64,000 nucleotides of DNA from ZC4RG20 sp036381515. GTDB lineage: Bacteria > Pseudomonadota > Gammaproteobacteria > Steroidobacterales > Rariloculaceae. The stretch lies in assembly GCA_036381515.1 (NCBI GenBank), contig DASVCR010000096.1:20762-84761 (forward strand). Direction: 5' to 3'. Every line of letters starts with the position of its first letter. Within the stretch, counting starts at the first letter, position 1. The translations under genes and the position numbers were made by a program. The notes beneath the pieces are model-generated. The model was not told where the DNA came from, ran no database searches, and worked only from the letters and a program-made list of their open reading frames with translations. Positions 1-9,069 of this stretch are shown here, piece by piece.

Positions 1-485
1 GTCGCCGCGCCGCCGAGCAGCGTCGCGAGGCCGACCGGCATCAGGATCGACGACGGCGGCACCTTGTTGCGCGTGGCGATGCCGACCAGCATCGGCAGCA
101 GCATCACGACGAGCGGCGTGTTGTTCACGAACGCGGCGAGCACCGCCGCGATCGTGATCGTGCCGAGCAGCGCGGTCTTCGGGTGCCGCGTCCATATGCG
201 CGCGAGCGTCAGCGCGAGCGGCTGCAGCGCGCCGGTCGTCTCGAGGCCCTTCGCCATGATCAGCAACGCGCCGATCGTGATCAGCGCCTCGTTGCCGAAC
301 CCCGCGAGGAACTCGGTCGGCTCGAGCCGGCCGTGCGGCGTCTCGTACGGGAACAGCTGGAACACGAGCAGCAGCGTGACGAGGATCGCGAGCGACGACG
401 CTTCGAACGGGATCCGGTCGCGAGTGAAGAGGATCAGCGCTGCGACTGTCAGGAGCAGCGCAACGAGCGCGTGGGGGTCCGGCAC
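1..485 (-). CDS. SLC13/DASS-family permease, N-terminal part (cut by window edge)
   Basis: This is the first 161 codons of an inner-membrane transporter; the rest lies beyond the left edge. The translation has several hydrophobic segments and the pattern GNEALITIGALLIMAKGLE, then AAFVNNTPLVVMLLPM. The F-x-N-N-T-P/A segment is the re-entrant substrate and sodium site of the divalent anion:sodium symporter (SLC13, citrate transporter-like) superfamily. The substrate (dicarboxylate, sulfate or other anion) cannot be told. I placed the start at a GTG (V-P-D-P-H-A-L) because no ATG occurs in frame between it and the intergenic region. The gene is divergent from the ABC transporter at 672, and the roughly 186 bases between them presumably hold both promoters. 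Confidence 0.75.
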   Translation of the reverse strand, partial: MPDPHALVALLLTVAALILFTRDRIPFEASSLAILVTLLLVFQLFPYETPHGRLEPTEFLAGFGNEALITIGALLIMAKGLETTGALQPLALTLARIWTRHPKTALLGTITIAAVLAAFVNNTPLVVMLLPMLVGIATRNKVPPSSILMPVGLATLLGGAA

Positions 486-671
486 GGGGTATGATTCGCG
501 GCCAATGTCGTGATCGTGCCCGCCCTAATAGCACGCACGCGCGCGCTGCGCCAAGGCCGGCAGGCCCGCTCGACGGACCGGCGCGTGACGGTGCCGTCCC
601 GCGAATCCGCGCTTTTCCGGCCCTGACGGGCCGCCGAGTGGGGACGGTCCACGTATGGAGAGCCCGAAATC

Positions 672-2567
672 GTGCGCATGTGGAGCCAAGCGAAAAACGG
701 TGCCGCGCGCATGCCGCATGCGGCGGAAGCGCCCGAGCGGCGTGCGGCCGACGCCGCGCGCGAAGGGCCCGGGCCGCTCGGCGTCTGGCGCTATAGCCGG
801 CGCGCGCTCGACCTCGTCTGGACGACCAGCCGGCCGCTGACGGTCGCGTTCGCAATCCTGACGATCGTGGCGGGCCTCCTGCCCGCCGGCGCCGCGTACG
901 TCGGCAAGCTGATCGTCGACGCGGTCGTCGCCGCGATCGACGTCTACGCGACGGGCGCCGCGCCCGACTACGGCGCGGTGCTCCGCCTCGTCGCGCTCGA
1001 AGGCGGCCTCGTCGCGGGCGTCGCGGCGGCGCAGCGCGGCATCGATTTCTGCCAGTCGCTGCTCCGGTTGAAGCTCTCCGAGCGCGTCAACGTGATGATC
1101 CTCGAGAAGGCGCTGACGCTCGACCTCGAGCATTTCGAGGACTCCGAGTTCTACGACAAGCTGAACCGCGCGCGGCAGGAAGCCTCGGTGCGCCCGCTGA
1201 GCCTCGTGACCCGCACGTTCACGCTCGCCCGCAACGCGATCTCGCTGACGAGCTACGCCGTGCTGCTCTTGCAGTTCTCGGCGTGGGCCGTCGTGATCCT
1301 CGTCGTCGCGGGCCTGCCCGCGTTCTTCGCCGAGACGCGCTTCTCGGGCGAGCAGTTCCGCGTGTTCCGCTGGCGCTCGCCCGACCGACGCATGCTGATG
1401 TACCTCGAGATCGTGCTCGCACGCGAGGACCACGCGAAGGAAGTGCAGCTGTTCGGCCTCGGCCCGAAGCTCCTCGGCCGCTACAAGGCGATCTTCCGCA
1501 AGCTCTACGAAGAGGAGAAGCGCCTCGCCGTGCGGCGCGACGCGTGGGGCCTCGGGCTCGGCCTCCTGAGCAACGCGGCGTTCTACGGCGCGTACGCGTG
1601 GATCGCGCTCTCCGCGGTCCGTGGCGCGATCACGCTCGGGCAGATGACGATGTACCTCCTCGTGTTCAGGCAGGGGCAGTCCGCCGTCTCGTCGATGCTG
1701 TCGGCGATCGGCGGGATGTACGAGGACAACCTCTACCTTTCGAACCTCTACGAATACCTCGAGCAGCCGCCGCGGCCGCGGCTCGGCAGGGCGACGGCGG
1801 GGCCGAAGCCCGAGGCGGGGCTCGTGTTCGAGCACGTGACGTTCACGTATCCCGGGTCGGAAACGCCCGCGGTGTCCGACGTGAGCCTCGCGATCCGTCC
1901 CGGCGAGAGCCTCGCGCTCGTCGGGCTGAACGGCTCCGGCAAGACGACGCTCGTGAAGCTCCTCGCGGGGCTCTACGAGCCCGACTCCGGGCGGATCCTC
2001 TACCAGGGGCTGCCGCTGCCCGACTGGGAGCCGGGCGCGCTGCGCGAGCGCATCGGCATCATCTTCCAGGATTTCGTCCGCTATCAGCTCAAGGTCGGCG
2101 AGAACATCGGCGTCGGCGACGTGCGCGTCTTCGCGGACGCCGAGCGGTGGCGCGCCGCGGCGACGAAGGGGCGCGCGCACGAATTCATCGAGACGCTGCC
2201 CGAAACGTACGATACGCCGCTCGGTCGCTGGTTCAACAAGGGCCAGGAGCTCTCCGGCGGACAGTGGCAGCGCATCGCCCTCGCCCGCGCATTCATGAGG
2301 TCGAGCGCCGAGATCCTCGTGCTCGACGAGCCGACGGCGGCGATGGACGCGGAAACCGAGGCCGAAGTCTTCGAGCACTTCCGCGCGATGACCGCGAACA
2401 AGATCACGATCCTGATCTCGCACCGCTTCTCGACGGTCCGGCGCGCCGACAAGATCGTCGTGATGGATCAAGGCCGCATCGTCGAGCAGGGCACGCACGA
2501 CGAGCTCGTCGCGCAGGGCGGGCGCTACGCGCGGCTGTTCGAGCTGCAGGCGCGCGGCTACCGCTGA
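672..2567 (+). CDS. ABC exporter, fused permease and ATPase
   Basis: A 631-residue half-transporter with the membrane domain first and the nucleotide-binding domain last. The N-terminal 350 residues hold about six hydrophobic spans. The ATPase domain has Walker A GLNGSGKTT (about 418-426), signature LSGGQ (527-531), Walker B ILVLDEP (548-554) and the H-loop ISHRFST. Half-transporters of this architecture work as homodimers or heterodimers exporting lipids, peptides or drugs; the substrate is not evident. There is no N-terminal C39 peptidase domain. The first roughly 40 residues are basic, alanine-rich and probably poorly conserved, so a later start such as the ATG at 711 is possible. It stands alone, 138 bases before ppc. 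Confidence 0.9.
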   Translation: MRMWSQAKNGAARMPHAAEAPERRAADAAREGPGPLGVWRYSRRALDLVWTTSRPLTVAFAILTIVAGLLPAGAAYVGKLIVDAVVAAIDVYATGAAPDYGAVLRLVALEGGLVAGVAAAQRGIDFCQSLLRLKLSERVNVMILEKALTLDLEHFEDSEFYDKLNRARQEASVRPLSLVTRTFTLARNAISLTSYAVLLLQFSAWAVVILVVAGLPAFFAETRFSGEQFRVFRWRSPDRRMLMYLEIVLAREDHAKEVQLFGLGPKLLGRYKAIFRKLYEEEKRLAVRRDAWGLGLGLLSNAAFYGAYAWIALSAVRGAITLGQMTMYLLVFRQGQSAVSSMLSAIGGMYEDNLYLSNLYEYLEQPPRPRLGRATAGPKPEAGLVFEHVTFTYPGSETPAVSDVSLAIRPGESLALVGLNGSGKTTLVKLLAGLYEPDSGRILYQGLPLPDWEPGALRERIGIIFQDFVRYQLKVGENIGVGDVRVFADAERWRAAATKGRAHEFIETLPETYDTPLGRWFNKGQELSGGQWQRIALARAFMRSSAEILVLDEPTAAMDAETEAEVFEHFRAMTANKITILISHRFSTVRRADKIVVMDQGRIVEQGTHDELVAQGGRYARLFELQARGYR

Positions 2568-2705
2568 TGACGCGCTGCGCTCGCGCTCCTGCGGCACGGC
2601 GCCCGGCGCCGCCGCGTGAGATGCCCTATGCGGTCGGCCGCGAAGCGGAGCGCTAGAATCGACGGTGCAGCAACCGCCGCACTCAGCCGAGCAGCAAGAC
2701 GGACC

Positions 2706-5441
2706 GTGGCCTCGACTCCCCCCCAAGGCATCGGGCGGACCGACATCTTCTTCGCCGAGAAGGATCAGGCGCTCCGCGAGGATGTGCACCGGCTCGGCGA
2801 GCTCGTCGGCGAGCTCGTGCGCGAGCAGGGCGGCGAGGCGCTGTTCGACCTCGTCGAGGCGGCGCGCCGCGCGGCGATCAAGCGCCGCGAGGGCGACGAC
2901 GACGCGTTCACCGAGCTCAGGACGTTGCTCGGCGCGCTCGCGCCGAGCACGGCGCGGGACTTCATCCGCGCGTTCTCGACGTACTTCCAGATGGTCAACA
3001 TGGCGGAGAAGGTCCACCGGATCCGCCGCCGACGGGCGTATGAGCGGGACGCGGCGACGCCGCAGCCCTTCGGCTTCCTGGACGTGCTGCACCGCCTCAA
3101 GTCGGCCGGCGTCGACTCGGTCGAGATCGAGCGCGTGATCGCCAGGACGTGCATCGAGCCCGTGTTCACGGCTCATCCGACGGAGGTGACCCGGCGCACG
3201 CTGCTGCGCAAGCAGCAGAACATCGCGCGGCATCTGCTCGAGATGCTCGATCCGTACATGACGCCGCAGGAGCTCGCGGCGACGATGGATCGCATCCGCC
3301 TCGAGATGACGACCGGCTGGCAGACGGAGGAGTACGCGCCCGAGCAGATGACGATCGGCGACGAGGCCGAGCACGTGCTGTTCTTCGTGACGGACGTGCT
3401 GTACCAGATGCTGCCCGCGTTCTACGAGAACCTCGAGTCGGCGCTCTCCGAGACGTTCGCCGAGCGCGCACGGCTGCGCGTGCCGAACGTCATCCGGTTT
3501 TCGTCATGGGTCGGCGGCGACATGGACGGCAACCCGAACGTCACGGCGAAGACGCTGCGCGAGACGCTCGCGCGGCAACGCGCGCTCGTGCTCGACCTCT
3601 ACTTCCGCGAATGCCGCGAGCTCGGTGCGCACCTGAGCCAGAGCGCGAGCCGCGTAGGCGTCTCCGACGAGCTGATCTCGAAGACCCGCTCCTACGCCGC
3701 GCATTTCCCGCAGGCGTTCCACAGCGTGCCGGCGCGGCACAGGGAGATGCCGTATCGCGTGTTCCTGCGGCTCGTCGGCGCACGCCTTCAGGCGACCTAC
3801 GACGATGCAGAGTTCCCGTACGAGTCGCCCGAGGAGTTCATCGAGGACGTGGAGATCGTCGCGGACAGCCTGCGCGCGAACAAGGGCCGCAACGCGGGAC
3901 TGCAGCTCGTGCAGCGGCTGCTGCGCCGCGTGCAGACGTTCGGCTTTCATCTCGCGACGCTCGACGTGCGGCAGAACGCGCTCGTGCACCGGCGAGTGGT
4001 CGGCGAGGGCCTCGGCGAGCCGGACTGGCTCGAGCGGAGCAGCGAGTCGCGCACGCAGCGCCTGAAGGAGGCGCTCGAGCGCCGCGAGTCGCCGGTCGGC
4101 GCGCTGTCGTCGGAGGCGCGCCGCACGCTCGCGGTCTTTCAGGCGATCGCGCACGCGCGCCGCAAGTACGGCAGGGACGCGATCGGGCAGTACATCGTCA
4201 GCATGGCGCACGGGCCGGACGACGTGCTGTCGGTGCTGCTCCTCGCGAAGTGGGGCGGCCTGGGCCCGAAGGGCGGCGCGGTCCCGCTCGACATCGCGCC
4301 GCTGTTCGAGACGGTCGAGGACCTCGACAACGCCGACGGCATCATGGCCCGCCTCGTCGCCGACGAGCATTACCGTGCGCATCTGCGCACGCGCGGCGAC
4401 GAGCAGATGATCATGATCGGCTACTCGGACAGCAACAAGGAGGGCGGGCTCGTCGCGGCGCGCTGGGGCCTGCAGAAGGCGCAGCAGCGCCTCGTCCGGA
4501 CGCTGTCGGGCTCCGGCATAAGGCTCACGCTGTTCCACGGCCGCGGCGGGACGATCAGCCGCGGCGGCGGACGGCTGACCGACGGCCTGCTCGCGGCGCC
4601 CGAAGGCGCCGTGAACGGGCGGCTGCGGATGACCGAGCAGGGCGAGACGATCAACGCGAAGTACGGCCTGCACGGCATCGCGATGCGCAGCCTCGAGCAG
4701 ACGCTCGGCGCGGTGCTGTGGCTCACGGCGCGGCCGCCCGCGCCGCATCCGCGCCAGGCGGACTGGCAGGCCGTGATGCAGGAGATCGCGGACGAGAGCC
4801 GGCTCGCGTACAAGCGCCTCGTCTACGACCGCGCCGATTTCGTCGACTACTTCCGCGACGCGACGCCGATCGACGTGATCGAGCGGCTCAACATCGGCTC
4901 GCGGCCGGCCGCGCGCGACGGCCGCGGCGGCATCGAGGAGCTGCGCGCGATTCCGTGGGTCTTCGCATGGACGCAGAACCGGTGCCTCTTGCCGGGGTGG
5001 TTCGGCTTCGCGACCGGGCTCGAAGCCGCGATCCGCAGGCACGGGGACGCCGTCCTCCGCGACATGGTCGCGCACTGGCCGTTCTTCGAAGTGCTGATCA
5101 ACGACGTCGAGGCCGTGCTCGCGAAGGCGGATATCGAGATCGCGGCGCACTACTCGCAGCTGTCGTCGCTGCACGATACGTTCTTCCCGATCATCCGGGA
5201 CGAGTACGAGCGCTGCGTCCGGCTCGTCCTCGACCTGACGGGCCGGCAGGAGCTTCTGTCCGACCACGAGACGCTGCGGCGTGCCATCCGACTGCGAAAT
5301 CCATACATCGATCCGATGAGCTTCCTGCAGGTCGACCTGCTGCGCCGCTGGCGCCGGGACGGACGCCGGGACGATGCGATGCTGCAGGCGCTCGTCGTCA
5401 GCGTGAACGGCATCGCGCACGGCATGCAGAACACGGGTTGA
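2706..5441 (+). CDS. ppc: Phosphoenolpyruvate carboxylase
   Basis: Catalyses carboxylation of PEP with bicarbonate to oxaloacetate, the anaplerotic feed into the TCA cycle in the cytoplasm. The catalytic histidine lies in FTAHPTEVTRRT (His about residue 157). The second PEPC signature GYSDSNKEGG is near 572-581, and the glycine-rich loop FHGRGGTISRGGG follows. The C-terminus (LRNPYIDPMSFLQVDLLRRWR...GIAHGMQNTG) is the canonical end of the family. From the chosen GTG at 2706 the protein is 911 residues, close to the usual 870-930. The open frame extends to an ATG at 2616, but those 30 residues are Arg/Ala-rich and look non-coding; homology begins near AEKDQALREDVHRLGELVG. A TAGAAT hexamer at 2655-2660 could be its -10 element. 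Confidence 0.95.
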   Translation: MASTPPQGIGRTDIFFAEKDQALREDVHRLGELVGELVREQGGEALFDLVEAARRAAIKRREGDDDAFTELRTLLGALAPSTARDFIRAFSTYFQMVNMAEKVHRIRRRRAYERDAATPQPFGFLDVLHRLKSAGVDSVEIERVIARTCIEPVFTAHPTEVTRRTLLRKQQNIARHLLEMLDPYMTPQELAATMDRIRLEMTTGWQTEEYAPEQMTIGDEAEHVLFFVTDVLYQMLPAFYENLESALSETFAERARLRVPNVIRFSSWVGGDMDGNPNVTAKTLRETLARQRALVLDLYFRECRELGAHLSQSASRVGVSDELISKTRSYAAHFPQAFHSVPARHREMPYRVFLRLVGARLQATYDDAEFPYESPEEFIEDVEIVADSLRANKGRNAGLQLVQRLLRRVQTFGFHLATLDVRQNALVHRRVVGEGLGEPDWLERSSESRTQRLKEALERRESPVGALSSEARRTLAVFQAIAHARRKYGRDAIGQYIVSMAHGPDDVLSVLLLAKWGGLGPKGGAVPLDIAPLFETVEDLDNADGIMARLVADEHYRAHLRTRGDEQMIMIGYSDSNKEGGLVAARWGLQKAQQRLVRTLSGSGIRLTLFHGRGGTISRGGGRLTDGLLAAPEGAVNGRLRMTEQGETINAKYGLHGIAMRSLEQTLGAVLWLTARPPAPHPRQADWQAVMQEIADESRLAYKRLVYDRADFVDYFRDATPIDVIERLNIGSRPAARDGRGGIEELRAIPWVFAWTQNRCLLPGWFGFATGLEAAIRRHGDAVLRDMVAHWPFFEVLINDVEAVLAKADIEIAAHYSQLSSLHDTFFPIIRDEYERCVRLVLDLTGRQELLSDHETLRRAIRLRNPYIDPMSFLQVDLLRRWRRDGRRDDAMLQALVVSVNGIAHGMQNTG

Positions 5442-5498
5442 CGGGGCGCCCGGGCGCGGGACGGGATTGCGGCCGGCCGCGCGCGTCGGCGCACCGCG

Positions 5499-5969
5499 CT
5501 ACTTCGGCCAGTCGACGATCCGATCCTCGGCGTCGTCCGGATGCACGTCGCGCTCGCGCACGACGCGTCCGCGCACGGAGATGCCCGCGTCGTGGACCGT
5601 GCGCGGATCGCCGGAGACGAGCGGATGCCACCATTCGAGCGGCTTGCCCTCGGCGAGCCGGCGGTACGCGCACGTGCTCGGCATCCAGCGGAACGCCTCT
5701 GGCGGCGCGCCGCGGAGCGACACGCAGTCCGGCACGAGTCGCGTGCGCTCCGCGTACCGGCGGCAGCGGCAACGCCCGAGATCGAGCAGCCGGCACGCGA
5801 TGTCGGTGTAATGCACTTCGCCGGTGTCGGCGTCCTCGAGCTTGTGCAGGCAGCAGCGCGCGCAGCCGTCGCAGAGCGACTCCCACTCGTCGTCGGTCAT
5901 CGCCGACAGCGGCTTCGTTTCCCAGAAGGGCGCGTCAGGCTTGTCGAGCATCATCCGGCGCATGCGCAT
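5499..5969 (-). CDS. ycgN: UPF0260 (YcgN-type) cysteine-cluster protein
   Basis: A 156-residue protein of the UPF0260/YcgN family. It opens with the hallmark FWETKPLxxMxxxEWESLCDGCARCCLHKLED, followed by DIACRLLDLGRCRCxxYxxR and MPSTCAYR. The eight or so conserved cysteines suggest a bound metal or Fe-S cluster, but the biochemical role of the family is not established. Two nearby starts are possible, ATG at 5969 (MRMRRMMLDK) or ATG at 5954 (MMLDKPDAPFWE); the latter matches family N-termini better. The gene is convergent with ppc, 57 bases away, and divergent from the dehydrogenase at 6035. Confidence 0.9.
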   Translation of the reverse strand: MRMRRMMLDKPDAPFWETKPLSAMTDDEWESLCDGCARCCLHKLEDADTGEVHYTDIACRLLDLGRCRCRRYAERTRLVPDCVSLRGAPPEAFRWMPSTCAYRRLAEGKPLEWWHPLVSGDPRTVHDAGISVRGRVVRERDVHPDDAEDRIVDWPK

Positions 5970-6034
5970 TTCGTTCGGCGGAGCACGGCGTCGCGCGAGC
6001 GTCGATCGGGCGGCCGCTGGTGTAAGCTTCGAGC

Positions 6035-7003
6035 ATGGGGGGAAAGCCGAAGGCCGCGTTCCTCGACTTCGCGACGCTCGGGCCCGGAATCGACACCGGC
6101 GTCCTGGATCGTCTGCTCGACGTCACCTATTTCCCGTACTCGACCGAAGCGGAAATCCCGGCCCGGCTCGCCGGCTGCGAGGTCGCCATCGTCAACAAGG
6201 TGCGCCTCTCGGCCGACGCGATCGGGGCCGCCCGCGACCTTCGCCTGATCGTATTGTCGGCCACCGGCACCGACAACGTCGACACGGCCGCCGCGAAGCG
6301 GAGCGGCATCGCCGTCGCGAACAGCCGCGACTACTGCACGAGCTCGGTCGTGCAGCACGTCTTCGCCCTCGTCCTGTGCCTGACGCAGAACGTCATCGCG
6401 TACGACCGCCTGAGCCGCTCGGGCAGCTGGAGCAGGAGCCGAAGCTTCGCGCTGTTCGACCATCCGATCCGCGAGCTCGCGGGCCGCGCGCTCGGCATCG
6501 TCGGTTACGGCACGCTCGGCCGCTCCGTCGCGGCGGTCGCGAGGGCCTTCGGCATGCGCGTGCTCGTGTCCGCGCGGCCGAAGGCGCCCGCGGACCAGGT
6601 CCCGCCCGATCGGCTGCCGTTCCTCGAGGTCCTCGCCGAAGCGGACGTGCTGACCCTGCACTGCCCGCTCAACGACGAGACGCGGCACATGATCGGTGCG
6701 CCCGAGCTCGCGCGGATGAAGCCGGACGCGCTCCTGATCAACACGGCCCGCGGCGCGCTGGTCGACAACGCCGCGCTCGCGGACGCGCTGCGCGCACGCC
6801 GCATCGGCGGGGCCGGCATCGACGTGCTGCCGGTCGAGCCGCCGGACGACGACCAGCCGCTGCTCGCGCCGGACATCCCGAACCTGATCGTCACGCCCCA
6901 CGTCGCATGGGCCGCGCTCGAGGCGAGGCAGCGCGCGCTCGACCAGATCGCCGAGAACGTCGCAGCGTTCTTCGCGGGCGAAGAGCTCCGCCGCGTCGTC
7001 TGA
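6035..7003 (+). CDS. D-2-hydroxyacid dehydrogenase (glycerate/hydroxypyruvate type)
   Basis: A 322-residue NAD(P)-dependent oxidoreductase of the D-isomer-specific 2-hydroxyacid dehydrogenase family. The nucleotide-binding motif LGIVGYGTLG lies near 153-162. The catalytic set is visible as NTARGALVD (Arg), the following DVLPVEPP (Glu) and TPHVAW (His). Members reduce 2-oxoacids such as hydroxypyruvate, glyoxylate or phenylpyruvate. The short N-terminus (FLDFATLGPGIDTGVLD) resembles glycerate dehydrogenases, but substrate specificity cannot be read from sequence alone. It precedes fadD by 137 bases on the same strand, with no evident functional link. Confidence 0.9.
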   Translation: MGGKPKAAFLDFATLGPGIDTGVLDRLLDVTYFPYSTEAEIPARLAGCEVAIVNKVRLSADAIGAARDLRLIVLSATGTDNVDTAAAKRSGIAVANSRDYCTSSVVQHVFALVLCLTQNVIAYDRLSRSGSWSRSRSFALFDHPIRELAGRALGIVGYGTLGRSVAAVARAFGMRVLVSARPKAPADQVPPDRLPFLEVLAEADVLTLHCPLNDETRHMIGAPELARMKPDALLINTARGALVDNAALADALRARRIGGAGIDVLPVEPPDDDQPLLAPDIPNLIVTPHVAWAALEARQRALDQIAENVAAFFAGEELRRVV

Positions 7004-7140
7004 GCGCCGTCGACGGGATGGTCGAGCCCGCTGCGACAGATTGAGCCCGCGCGAGACTTTCGGCATGCTCTCCCCCGCCCGTCGATGCCCGCGCGCCAGG
7101 CGGCGGCGCGCCGAGCATCCATGATCCCGAGGACGTTTGC

Positions 7141-8808
7141 ATGCGGAACAAGCCCTGGCTGGACGCCTACCCGAAAGGCGTGCCCGCCGAGATCGACGCG
7201 GACAAGTACCCGTCGCTCGCGGCGCTCCTCGAGGGCGCCTTCGAGCGCTACCGGGAGCGGCCCGCATTCACGAATCGCGGGACGACGCTGACCTTCGCCG
7301 ACGTCGAGCGGCTGAGCCGGGCCTTCGCGGCGTACCTGCAGGCGGTGCCGGGGCTGAAGCGCGGCGACCGCGTCGCGGTCATGATGCCGAACCTGCTGCA
7401 GACGGCGATCACCGTCTTCGGCGTGCTCCGCGCCGGGATGGTCGTCGTCAACGTGAATCCGCTCTACACGGCGCGCGAGCTCGAGCATCAATTGGCGGAC
7501 AGCGGCGCGCGCGTGATCGTCGTGCTCGAGAACTACGCGCACACCGTGATGAAGGCGCTGCCGCATTCGGCCGCCGAGCGGGTCATCGTGACTCGGGTCG
7601 GCGATCTCTTTCCGTTCGTCGAGCGCGTGGCGACGAACTTCGTCGTGAAGCACGTGAAGAAGCTCGTGCCGCGCTGGAGCATTCCGGACGCGATCGAGTT
7701 TCGCGACGCGCTGTCCGAGGGCGAGTGGCACGACTTCGAGCGCCCGGAGCTAGACGGCAACGACCTCGCGTTTCTGCAGTACACCGGCGGCACGACCGGC
7801 GTCGCGAAGGGGGCGATGCTGACGCACCGCAACCTGGTCGCGAACACGCTGCAGGCGGCCGCCTGGGCCACGCCGTTCTACTCGAACACGAACGGCGTCG
7901 TGATCACGCCGCTGCCGCTCTATCACATCTACTCGCTGACCGCGAACCTCTTCTGCTTCGTCGAGCTCGGCGGACACGACGTGCTGATCACGGACCCGCG
8001 CGACATCAGGGGATTCATCAAGGAGCTCAGGAAACGGCCGTTCGCGTACATGACGGGCGTCAACACGCTGTTCAACGCGCTCCTGAACGCGCCCGGCTTC
8101 GAGACGGTCGACTTCGGCTCGCTGCAGGCGTGCCTCGGCGGCGGAATGGCCGTGCAGCGCAGCGTCGCGGAGCGCTGGCTCGCGGCCACCGGCGTGCCGA
8201 TCGCGCAGGGCTACGGCCTGACCGAAGCGTCGCCGATCGTCTCGGCGAATCCGCTCGACGCGAAGGAATTCGACGGCTCGGTCGGCGTGCCGCTGCCGTC
8301 GACCGAGGTCGCGATCATGGGCGACGACGGCGAGTGGCTCGACGCGAACGAGGTCGGCGAGATCTGCGTCAGAGGGCCGCAGGTCATGGCCGGCTACTGG
8401 AACCGTCCCGAGGAGACGGCGGCCGTGCTGACGGAGGACGGCTGGCTCAAGACCGGCGATCTCGGCCGGCTCGACGAGCGGGGCTTCCTGTTCATCGAGG
8501 ATCGAAAGAAGGACGTGATCGTCGTCTCGGGCTTCAAGGTGTATCCGAACGAGGTCGAGGACGTCGCGGTCTCGCACCCGGGCGTGCTCGAGGCGGCGGC
8601 CGTCGGCGTCCCGCATCCGCAGTCGGGCGAGGCCGTGAAGCTCTACGTCGTGAAGAAGGATCCGTCGCTGACCGAGGCCGACGTGATCGCCCATTGCCGC
8701 AGCGGGCTGACCGGCTACAAGGTCCCGCACGAGGTCGAGTTCATCGACGCGCTGCCGAAGTCGAACGTCGGGAAGGTGTTGCGGCGCGAGCTGAAGAAGG
8801 CGGGGTGA
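7141..8808 (+). CDS. fadD: Long-chain fatty acid-CoA ligase
   Basis: A 555-residue acyl-adenylate-forming enzyme that activates fatty acids to acyl-CoA for beta-oxidation or phospholipid synthesis, acting at the inner membrane. The AMP-binding P-loop YTGGTTGVAKGA is at about 214-225. The A5 motif QGYGLTEASP, the A7 motif TGDLG and the linker DRKKDVIVVSGFKVYPNEVE are intact. A catalytic lysine lies near the C-terminus in PKSNVGKVLRRELK. Length and the N-terminus (PWLDAYPKGVPAEID) match FadD of gammaproteobacteria rather than short-chain ligases. The ATG at 7141 is followed directly by this conserved start. The 3' end runs into an intergenic repeat cluster. Confidence 0.95.
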   Translation: MRNKPWLDAYPKGVPAEIDADKYPSLAALLEGAFERYRERPAFTNRGTTLTFADVERLSRAFAAYLQAVPGLKRGDRVAVMMPNLLQTAITVFGVLRAGMVVVNVNPLYTARELEHQLADSGARVIVVLENYAHTVMKALPHSAAERVIVTRVGDLFPFVERVATNFVVKHVKKLVPRWSIPDAIEFRDALSEGEWHDFERPELDGNDLAFLQYTGGTTGVAKGAMLTHRNLVANTLQAAAWATPFYSNTNGVVITPLPLYHIYSLTANLFCFVELGGHDVLITDPRDIRGFIKELRKRPFAYMTGVNTLFNALLNAPGFETVDFGSLQACLGGGMAVQRSVAERWLAATGVPIAQGYGLTEASPIVSANPLDAKEFDGSVGVPLPSTEVAIMGDDGEWLDANEVGEICVRGPQVMAGYWNRPEETAAVLTEDGWLKTGDLGRLDERGFLFIEDRKKDVIVVSGFKVYPNEVEDVAVSHPGVLEAAAVGVPHPQSGEAVKLYVVKKDPSLTEADVIAHCRSGLTGYKVPHEVEFIDALPKSNVGKVLRRELKKAG

Positions 8809-8815
8809 CGAAAAA

Positions 8816-9069
8816 TCGAAAAATCGGGGTCACGAAAAATCGGGGTCAGAGCCCGTTTTCCGGAAAAATCAGGGAAAAATCGGGGTCGCAGCCCGGTTGG
8901 AAAAATCGGGGTCGGAGCCTGGTTTCCGGAAAAAATCAGGGTCAGCGAAGAACGGGCTCTGACCCTGATTTTTCCGGAAACGAGCTCCGAAGCGAGCTCC
9001 GACCGTGATCTTCGTTTTCCCAAAGAGAACAGGCGCTGGGAAAAAAACGGGCTCTGACCCCGATTTTCG
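8816..9069. repeat. Cluster of AAAATCGGGGTCAGAGCCCG-type repeats
   Basis: Between fadD and the convergent DUF445 gene is a tight array of one motif, roughly AAAAATCGGGGTCAGAGCCC followed by GTTTTCCGG. Forward copies, some degenerate, begin near 8819, 8835, 8876, 8901 and 8930. Inverted copies end near 8980 and 9068. Variants read GTCGCAGCCCGG and GTCGGAGCCTGG. The mixture of direct and inverted units can fold into several hairpins and sits exactly between two convergent 3' ends, so it may serve as a terminator or mRNA-stabilising element. The same core recurs at 48248. It resembles REP/BIME-like dispersed repeats; no associated transposase is in the window. Confidence 0.8.

Noticed and set aside
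525..3374. A 949-codon minus-strand open frame across the ABC transporter and ppc 5' end
   Set aside because: Antisense shadow of two well-supported genes; composition is Arg/Ala/Glu-rich without recognisable motifs.
8816..9069. CRISPR array
   Set aside because: Repeat units are adjacent or irregularly spaced, occur in both orientations and lack unique spacers of constant length.
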